Below, in pieces: positions 16,377 through 20,996 of a stretch of DNA of 20,996 bases. Within the stretch, counting starts at the first letter, position 1, and each line of letters begins with the position of its first letter. The notes under the pieces are model-generated. The model had not been told where the DNA came from. It made no database searches and was given only the letters and a program-made list of their open reading frames with translations. The position numbers and the translations under genes are program-made. Origin of the DNA: JAZKFR01 sp040386295 (GTDB lineage: Bacteria; Pseudomonadota; Gammaproteobacteria; Burkholderiales; Rhodocyclaceae); NCBI GenBank assembly GCA_040386295.1, contig JAZKFR010000017.1:1-20996 (forward strand), written 5' to 3'.

Positions 16377-17381
16377 TTAAGCCTTCACAACGCGCAAAAA
16401 TGCGGTCTCTAAAGACAAGCTGGGCTTCACCTCGATCAAAGCATGCCCGGCCTGCTCAAAGCGATGTAGCGCTTGCCACAGCTGCGCACGCGGCAGTTCA
16501 ATCGACCAACGCCCGCCGGGTTCAGCCAGCAAATCGGGCAAAGGCGCGCCCCCCGCCAAGCGCACGGTGACCAGATCATCGTCCTGCGTCGCCAGCTCGT
16601 GCGGCGCTTGCACGGTTTTCAGCTCACCTTTGTGAATTAAGCCAAAGCGATCGGCGATGCGCTCAACGTCGTGCAACACGTGTGAAGAAAAAAACAAGGT
16701 GCCGCCTGCACGCCGATACGCGTCGAGAATATCGACCACCTCTTTACGCCCGAGCGGATCCAGCCCAGACAAAGGCTCGTCGAGAATCAACAAACGTGGC
16801 TTCAGCGCCAGCGCATGCGCCAAAGCCGTGCGCTGCAACATCCCCTTAGAAAAGCCGCGCAAAGGTCGATCGGCAACCGCCGTCAAATCAAAGCGCGCCA
16901 GCCAATCCATACAATGCTGGCGCTCCTGCGCGGCTGTATTCTGCTCAAGCTGCACGCCGTGCAAGCGAATGCCCATGAGCAACACTTCATAAGGCGTCAA
17001 AAAATCTTGCAGGCTAGGATTCTCTGGGACAAAACCCAAACCCTGACGCGCCGCCGGTAGGCTGACATCGCAGCCAAAAATCAAAGCACGACCGGCGCTA
17101 GGCCGCAAAGTGCCGATCAAAATTTTGATCAAAGTGCTTTTACCCGCCCCGTTCGGCCCGATAAAACCAAAGGTTTCACCCGGCGCAATACTCAGAGAAA
17201 CCCCCTTCAGCGCCTCCTTGCCCGGTTTGCCCCAACTCCCAGGATAGGTTTTGCGCAAAGACTCGATTTTGATCGCGGCGGTCGGCGCAACGCCCAGCAC
17301 GGGGCTTTGCGCCGTGTTTTGCTCAGCACCCTCCGCAGAACCTTCGCCTAAATTCTGAGTTTGCTCAATAGCTTGATCCAT
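16377..17381 (-). CDS. ABC transporter ATP-binding protein (ABC-2 exporter type)
   Basis: The 334-residue ATPase has Walker A GPNGAGKST (75-83), a FVPEN segment at the Q-loop position (118-121), signature FSKGM (177-181), Walker B LLILDEP (197-203) and the H-loop His234. A 35-residue polar N-terminal extension precedes the domain, and about 60 extra residues follow it. The sequence resembles the ATPases of ABC-2 exporters such as NosF-, CcmA- or GldA-like proteins. The permease at 18906-19709 is the likely partner, with a membrane-anchored 311-residue protein encoded between them. The substrate is unknown. The gene overlaps nothing and is 42 nt from the 311-aa gene, consistent with one operon. 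Confidence 0.92.
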   Translation of the reverse strand: MDQAIEQTQNLGEGSAEGAEQNTAQSPVLGVAPTAAIKIESLRKTYPGSWGKPGKEALKGVSLSIAPGETFGFIGPNGAGKSTLIKILIGTLRPSAGRALIFGCDVSLPAARQGLGFVPENPSLQDFLTPYEVLLMGIRLHGVQLEQNTAAQERQHCMDWLARFDLTAVADRPLRGFSKGMLQRTALAHALALKPRLLILDEPLSGLDPLGRKEVVDILDAYRRAGGTLFFSSHVLHDVERIADRFGLIHKGELKTVQAPHELATQDDDLVTVRLAGGAPLPDLLAEPGGRWSIELPRAQLWQALHRFEQAGHALIEVKPSLSLETAFLRVVKA

Positions 17382-17423
17382 CGCCGCACTATCCTTTCTA
17401 TTGATGCTCGCCCTAGCTCTTTG

Positions 17424-18359
17424 CTAGCGCGCGCCACCATTCAATCGCTGTGCCACAGGCCGTGGCAAAAGCGCCGGGCGACCCTTGGCGTCAATCCAAT
17501 ACAGCGCGCCAAAGGGGTCAAGCGGCAGACTCTTCAGCTCGCCGTGCCGCAACAAATCATTCAGCTGTGTCGGCGCTTTGCCCGTCGCTTGGCGATAACG
17601 CGCCATAGCCTGCTCAAGCGCAAATAGATTTTCCAAGCGCTGCAAGCGTTTTTGCAAAAAACGGGCAAAGCCCGCGTGGCGCGCCTCTTTGATCATCGCT
17701 TTTTGCAAAGCAATCGCCAGCGCCAAGTCGTCCCCCTTGCTTAACCAGGCTGAAGCGAGTTGCTGAAACTGGATTTTCTCCAACTCGTCGTCGCTATGCG
17801 CCGCCGCAACGCGCAACCAACGCGCCGCTTCAATCGGATCTTTTAAAAAATGCAAGGTGTTAAAAGCGTAATAAAACGGGGGCTGCGGATCAAACGGGCG
17901 CGCATCGCTGGCCTGGCGCAAGATCGTTTGCGCCGCCGCCAACTGCCCGTACCAAGGCAGAATCGCGCTGGCAATGTAGTAGTTATCTTCATGCGCCGGA
18001 TTCAACCAAGCAGCATCCTGCTGCACCTGCGCCAAAACGCGATAGCCCTCAGGCGGCAGCGTCTCGGTAGACACCACCAAAGCACGAAAATCGGCCAGAT
18101 TAGCCGCCAGATAACGATCCCCCCCCGTCATCAAAACCTGCACAAAACGCGGCAAAGCAATCTGCATCTCCGCCGCCAGCGGCGGACGCGGACGCGCGTA
18201 CAGAGCAGGAATCAACAGGGCAAAAGCCGCGAGAAACAGCAAAGCCAAGCCCAAAGCAGCGTGCCGTTGTAGCGCCTGCACTGCACCGTGCGCAGCCGGC
18301 GGGCGAGCGCCTAGGGTCTTACCCTGAGCAGAGGCGGAAGAAAATAAATGCCGCAGCAT
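17424..18359 (-). CDS. Membrane-anchored protein of unknown function between ABC permease and ATPase genes
   Basis: I do not recognise the family. The 311-residue protein has one N-terminal hydrophobic helix (about residues 34-55), after which a mostly helical, Ala- and Leu-rich body follows with TPR-like spacing (for example AIALQKAMIKEARHAGFARFL). Near residues 255-295 it has YRQATGKAPTQLNDLL and LPLDPFGALYWID, recalling the DPWG-Y motif of pseudopilin-like and GspG C-terminal regions. The N-in topology is predicted to place the body in the periplasm. Its place between the permease and the ATPase suggests an accessory subunit of the exporter. The start ATG at 18359 has no clear ribosome binding site. 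Confidence 0.7.
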   Translation of the reverse strand: MLRHLFSSASAQGKTLGARPPAAHGAVQALQRHAALGLALLFLAAFALLIPALYARPRPPLAAEMQIALPRFVQVLMTGGDRYLAANLADFRALVVSTETLPPEGYRVLAQVQQDAAWLNPAHEDNYYIASAILPWYGQLAAAQTILRQASDARPFDPQPPFYYAFNTLHFLKDPIEAARWLRVAAAHSDDELEKIQFQQLASAWLSKGDDLALAIALQKAMIKEARHAGFARFLQKRLQRLENLFALEQAMARYRQATGKAPTQLNDLLRHGELKSLPLDPFGALYWIDAKGRPALLPRPVAQRLNGGAR

Positions 18360-18556
18360 AGAAACAGCTTTCTGCAGAATCTCAAAGAAAACATCGATTT
18401 AATTGGCGCTTGATCGGGGGTCGATCGGTGCTCGATTAGTTATTAAAAAACCTCTGCACAACCGTAGCACGCCACAAAAAATGAACAAGTCAGTGAGCAC
18501 CCCACTCAAGTCAGAGAAGGCAACCACCAACACAAGCCCTCATCCAACGCTAGCCT

Positions 18557-18607
18557 TCCCCTCGCCCACTTGTGGGAGAGGGTGCCCCGGCAGGGGCGGG
18601 AGAGGGC
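18557..18607. repeat. REP-like palindromic element, left copy
   Basis: The sequence carries CCTCGCCCACTTGTGGGAGA and, after GGTGCCCCGG, a CAGGGGCGGGAGAGGG arm. Read in reverse complement, it matches 18734-18782 closely. It resembles the common GGGAGAGGG palindromes dispersed in proteobacterial intergenic regions. Confidence 0.7.
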
Positions 18608-18733
18608 AAAACGCAAGTACAGAGACGAAGCAACAGAGTGCGCCAAGCCCGCAGCCAAAATCAGCCAAAACACCCCTCCAAAGCACAAATATTACCCCGC
18701 TTGTGTGTCCACGTTCTGCCGATCACACGCAGC

Positions 18734-18782
18734 GCCCTCTCCCACCCCTACGGGGCACCCTCTCCCACAAGTGGGAGAGGGA
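18734..18782. repeat. REP-like palindromic element, right copy (inverted)
   Basis: It contains a perfect 11-bp stem, CCCTCTCCCAC with GTGGGAGAGGG around AA, and a GCCCTCTCCCACCCC arm with CCCC TA CGGGG pairing. It is nearly the reverse complement of the left copy, differing at about five positions. Confidence 0.75.
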
Positions 18783-18905
18783 ATGATGCTGGTCAGTGAG
18801 CGCTTAGTCGATTGTGCAGAGGTCTTTTTAATTCGGGCGCAAACGGATTCAATGAGCAAAGGCACCACCAAAAATGCCCGCAGCACGCTAAGCACCCCGC
18901 TCAGT

Positions 18906-19709
18906 TCAGGCGAACTCACGCTGCGAGAAGGCGTGAATCGCTAGACTCAGCATCAGTCCGATGTAGAGCAGCGCCATCAAACAGCTCAAAGCCAAGGTGC
19001 TCGCGTCGGGCGGCAAGCCGTACATAGTCCAGGCGCGCCAATCAAGGCGTGAGAGATCGGGTAAGAACCAGCGAATCGTCTCCAAAATTGGGCCGTAACG
19101 CGCTGCCAAGTCGAGCTGCCCATCAGCGCCTTTGCTCACATAATCGGCCACCGCGCCCAAGGCGCGTCCAGCCAGCGCAAACACGGCGCCCAAGGTCAAA
19201 GGCAACATGGCGACGGTCGATAAACTGGCGATCCATAAGCTAAACGCCGCCACCACGGCCACGTCTAGCCAAACGCCGAACAGCGCAAGCCAATACGGCG
19301 CGCCGAGCAAGACTTCAAATTGCTGCTCGTAATTCAGCCCCGCGAGCAGCACGATCAACCACAGCGCCAGACCCAAAATCAAAGCAGCCACCGCAGTCAA
19401 AGCCAGAACGCCTAAATAACGGCCGAGCAAGTAGGCTGAGCGCGGCAAGGGATAGCTCAAGCTTAAAACCACCGAGCGACGGTCGATCTCACGCCCGACC
19501 AAATCCTGAATCAAAGTAATCGCAAACAAAACCAAGCTAAAACGCAGGCCAGACAAGCCCACGTCAAGCGCCACCGTGCGCGGCTGACGCGGCGAGAACG
19601 AAGCCGACAGATAAGCCACCGCAACGAGCGCAATGCCTAAGGCAAAGACCACGAAGAAAGTGCGATGGCGGAAGCCGGAACGCCAAGAAGAGAGGAAGAA
19701 TTGGAGCAT
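18906..19709 (-). CDS. ABC-2 type transporter permease
   Basis: The 267-residue protein has about six hydrophobic helices, with the first near 18-36. A cytosolic loop, DLVGREIDRRSVVLSLSYPLPRSAYLLGRY (about 68-97), is typical of NosY- and ABC-2-like permeases and contacts the ATPase. It should form the exporter with the ATPase at 16377-17381. The element at 18442-18832 lies between this gene and the next gene of the operon, which is unusual for such a pair. The ATG at 19709 lies only 11 nt from a strong terminator stem and has no Shine-Dalgarno, so its expression is puzzling. The N-terminus MLQFFLSSWRSGFRHRTFF looks natural, so I keep this start. Confidence 0.85.
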   Translation of the reverse strand: MLQFFLSSWRSGFRHRTFFVVFALGIALVAVAYLSASFSPRQPRTVALDVGLSGLRFSLVLFAITLIQDLVGREIDRRSVVLSLSYPLPRSAYLLGRYLGVLALTAVAALILGLALWLIVLLAGLNYEQQFEVLLGAPYWLALFGVWLDVAVVAAFSLWIASLSTVAMLPLTLGAVFALAGRALGAVADYVSKGADGQLDLAARYGPILETIRWFLPDLSRLDWRAWTMYGLPPDASTLALSCLMALLYIGLMLSLAIHAFSQREFA

Positions 19710-19720
19710 GGGGGTTTTAA

Positions 19721-19753
19721 AAAAACAAAGCGCGCAAGGCGCGCTTTGTTTTT
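19721..19753 (-). terminator. Strong rho-independent terminator after the pilin pair
   Basis: AAAAACAAAGCGCGC (19721-19735) and GCGCGCTTTGTTTTT (19739-19753) form a perfect 15-bp stem with an AAG loop. Read leftwards the stem is followed by a run of T. It ends transcription of the secreted-protein gene before the permease. A-rich and T-rich arms on both sides make it potentially bidirectional. Confidence 0.9.
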
Positions 19754-19794
19754 ATTAAGAACTAAACAAATCGCTTAGTGCCACTCTATGTTTA

Positions 19795-20178
19795 TCAGGA
19801 AGCAGCTGCGCTATTAGCGGAGTCTCTTGCTGTCTCAGCATCTGTCGCAAGACAAGCGCCTTTAGTAGCACAATCAGCATGCCTCGCAACAGCACCACCA
19901 TTGGTGTGCCCTTTAAAAGAATTTGCTCCTTTAGATGACGCAGAACCAACAGCATACCAAGCACCAGAAGTACCGTCCGTACCCGCTAAGTGTACGTTAG
20001 CCGAACATCTTGGAGCAATAGGGTTCAGCATAAAATGAGTATTGGCGGTTCCGCTTGCTGGGGCAATTCCCTTTCCTGCTGTAGCAGTCGCACCACAAAT
20101 GGTAGCAGTGTCAGAAAACACGCTAAAAGACGCTAGAAAACCAGCAAGAAAGACCGAAGCCTGTGTAATTTTTCTCAT
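19795..20178 (-). CDS. Small secreted four-cysteine protein beside a short pilin
   Basis: I do not recognise the family. The 127-residue protein starts with a classical Sec signal peptide (MRKITQASVFLAGFLASFSVFS, cleavage near residue 22). It carries four cysteines (28, 58, 103 and 109) that could form two disulfides. The mature part is rich in Ala, Gly, Ser and Thr and has NPIAPRCSANVHLAGTDG (52-69) and GAWYAVGSAS (72-81). An excellent GGAGGA ribosome binding site lies at 20182-20187. It is 35 nt downstream of the short prepilin gene in the same direction and is followed by a strong terminator, so the two form a bicistronic unit. By context I propose that it is a pilin partner, comparable to Geobacter PilA-C. 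The sequence does not prove this. Confidence 0.6.
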   Translation of the reverse strand: MRKITQASVFLAGFLASFSVFSDTATICGATATAGKGIAPASGTANTHFMLNPIAPRCSANVHLAGTDGTSGAWYAVGSASSKGANSFKGHTNGGAVARHADCATKGACLATDAETARDSANSAAAS

Positions 20179-20181
20179 AAA

Positions 20182-20187
20182 TCCTCC
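20182..20187 (-). promoter_or_regulatory. Strong Shine-Dalgarno of the secreted-protein gene
   Basis: GGAGGA, read leftwards, lies three nt before the ATG at 20178. It is the best ribosome binding site in the window and suggests high expression. Confidence 0.75.
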
Positions 20188-20213
20188 GATGATCGTAAAA
20201 GTAACGAATGATT

Positions 20214-20399
20214 TTAGTTAACGGTGTTTGCGATGGCTTGCGAAAGAACGTTGCGCGCGTCTGACTGGGCGGCTTTGTCTTCAGCTTTGCGTGTGTAATC
20301 CGAGAATTGTGGAATCGCAATCGCAGCCATAATCCCGATAATCGCGACGACGATCATCAGCTCGATCAACGTAAAACCCTGTTGCGCTTTTTTCATCAT
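20214..20399 (-). CDS. Short type IV prepilin (pilA-like, N-terminal helix only)
   Basis: The 61-residue prepilin has the class III leader MMKKAQQG, cut after Gly8, followed by FTLIELMIVVAIIGIMAAIA with the conserved Glu5 of the mature chain. The mature form is 53 residues and stops soon after the long helix, with no C-terminal globular domain or disulfide loop. Typical PilA proteins are 130-160 residues. It resembles the short Geobacter PilA and retains the aromatic residues Phe1, Phe24 and Tyr27 of the mature chain, but lacks the later aromatics that protein has at 32, 51 and 57. It would be processed by PilD and assembled at the inner membrane. It could also be a minor or pseudopilin. The upstream sequence holds a possible sigma-54 promoter. 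Confidence 0.88.
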   Translation of the reverse strand: MMKKAQQGFTLIELMIVVAIIGIMAAIAIPQFSDYTRKAEDKAAQSDARNVLSQAIANTVN

Positions 20400-20453
20400 G
20401 TCCCTACTCCCTAAAAATTAAAGATAACGGAGACCCCGTTGCACTAAGCCTAT

Positions 20454-20468
20454 TCAAGTTCTGTGCCA
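20454..20468 (-). promoter_or_regulatory. Candidate sigma-54 promoter of the pilin gene
   Basis: Read leftwards, TGGCAC (20468-20463) is followed after five nt by TTGA (20457-20454), against the consensus TGGCAC-N5-TTGC. The -24 box is perfect and the -12 box misses the final C. It lies 55 nt upstream of the pilin ATG, a plausible leader, and sigma-54 drives major pilin genes in several proteobacteria. Confidence 0.4.
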
Positions 20469-20652
20469 GAGGCTGTTTTTCCCTGCTGGCTTCAAGGCGC
20501 TTGCTTTGGCGTGGCGCGAACTTGCCGCACAAAGTCACCTGACTGACAAAAAACGGCAGTTTTACTCAGGATTCCGCTCAGCTGTTCCCCTTAGCGCGAT
20601 CCCCGACGCTTCTCCCCGCCTTGCTTCCCCCAAGCGGACGCAAGCGCCTCTT

Positions 20653-20996
20653 CTAGCGCGCTTGTTTGCGCACGGCTTCTTGATACAAGCCTTGTACACG
20701 CTCGGCGTAGTCGCGCAGATCGGCGATGCGCGAGGTGGAAGAAGGATGGGTGGACAGCCACTGCGGTATTTTTTGCTCGGATTGCGCGGCTTGATTCATT
20801 TTTTCCCATAGCGTGATCGCAGCCTGCGGGTCATAGCCCGCGCGCGCGGCCAGCTCGATGCCGATGCGGTCGGCCTCTTGCTCCATCAGGCGCGAGTTAG
20901 GGCGCATAAAGGCCAGATCGCCGACCGAGCCGATGACATTTTTAGCTAAGCCAGGATCAACGCCTGCAACGCCCAGGAGCAAGCCACCCAGGCTGG
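20653..20996 (-). CDS. M48 family metalloprotease, C-terminal part (5' end outside window)
   Basis: The frame is open from the right window edge to a TAG at 20653, giving 114 residues. EQEADRIGIELAARAGYDP contains the ExxxD region with the third zinc ligand Glu of M48 zinc proteases, and STHPSSTSRI is a typical C-terminal family motif. The HExxH motif and the signal or lipoprotein sequence would be upstream, outside the window. Related proteins (BepA, LoiP) act at the outer membrane in quality control of LPS-assembly and porin proteins. An internal TTG at 20982 is not the true start. Position next to a pilin gene may be accidental. Confidence 0.85.
   Translation of the reverse strand, partial: SLGGLLLGVAGVDPGLAKNVIGSVGDLAFMRPNSRLMEQEADRIGIELAARAGYDPQAAITLWEKMNQAAQSEQKIPQWLSTHPSSTSRIADLRDYAERVQGLYQEAVRKQAR

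Larger units (their letters stand above)
18442..18832. mobile_element. MITE-like noncoding element with near-perfect terminal inverted repeats
   Basis: The left end ATTAAAAAACCTCTGCACAA (18442-18461, continuing CCG) and the right end, read in reverse complement, ATTAAAAAGACCTCTGCACA (18832-18813, continuing ATCG) match over about 23 bp with one base inserted and one changed. They enclose about 345 bp without a coding region. The core ACCTCTGCACAA resembles, from memory, ends of some IS5-family insertion sequences. The outermost ATTAA/TTAAT could include a target duplication. Inside are two REP-like elements in inverted orientation. I read it as a nonautonomous transposon remnant. No transposase gene is present in the window. 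Confidence 0.6.
18360..18905. other. 546-bp noncoding stretch inside the ABC operon
   Basis: No gene is supported on either strand. Most of it is the 391-bp element at 18442-18832 with its REP-like palindromes. The remaining 82 nt on the left and 73 nt on the right show no promoter I can trust. Short ORFs across it are reading frames through the inverted repeats. Confidence 0.8.

Noticed and set aside
18506..18944. Several overlapping short ORFs on both strands in the permease/311-aa gene gap
   Set aside because: They run through the inverted REP-like repeats, have no ribosome binding sites or family character, and differ in composition from the real genes.
20620..20640. CCGC...GCGG stem-loop after the M48 protease gene as a terminator
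   Set aside because: The stem has a bulge and no T tract follows in the leftward direction.

Overview
The window looks like chromosomal DNA from a betaproteobacterium, most likely a member of the Burkholderiales (an Oxalobacteraceae-like relative is my guess). The reasons are the hisZ-purA pair, the leuS-lptE-holA operon with proA behind it, and the absence of plasmid, phage or CRISPR genes. A 10-N run at 14623-14632 is a scaffold gap, so this is a draft or metagenome-derived assembly.

The left part (1-8.9 kb) is housekeeping metabolism. hisZ (histidine synthesis) and purA (AMP synthesis) run rightwards and end at a clear terminator. A convergent queD and a divergent radical SAM gene follow, then argA (first step of arginine synthesis). 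argA converges with proA (proline synthesis). To the right, the leftward operon leuS-lptE-holA is tightly packed: a 4-nt ATGA overlap between leuS and lptE, a 4-nt gap between lptE and holA, and proA 179 nt further on.

The centre and right (12-20 kb) form an all-leftward surface or envelope block. In transcription order it holds: a short prepilin; a small secreted four-cysteine protein; a very strong terminator; an ABC-2 permease; a noncoding 391-bp insertion-like element; a membrane-anchored 311-aa protein; the matching ABC ATPase; a large multi-pass membrane protein resembling a GT-C glycosyltransferase; an ORF cut by the assembly gap; a GtrA flippase-like protein; and a UDP-galactopyranose-mutase/protoporphyrinogen-oxidase-like FAD enzyme. 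The membrane enzyme, GtrA and FAD enzyme suggest lipid-linked sugar handling, and the ABC pair suggests export or membrane organisation, but no substrate can be read from the sequence. The right edge cuts an M48 metalloprotease gene.

The most interesting items are three. First, a 53-residue mature pilin with the N-terminal half only sits just upstream of a secreted partner gene, an arrangement like the split pilins of Geobacter. Second, a MITE-like element with about 23-bp inverted ends carries two inverted REP-like palindromes and separates the ABC permease from the rest of its operon. Third, the two ORFs on either side of the N gap are probably one broken gene.
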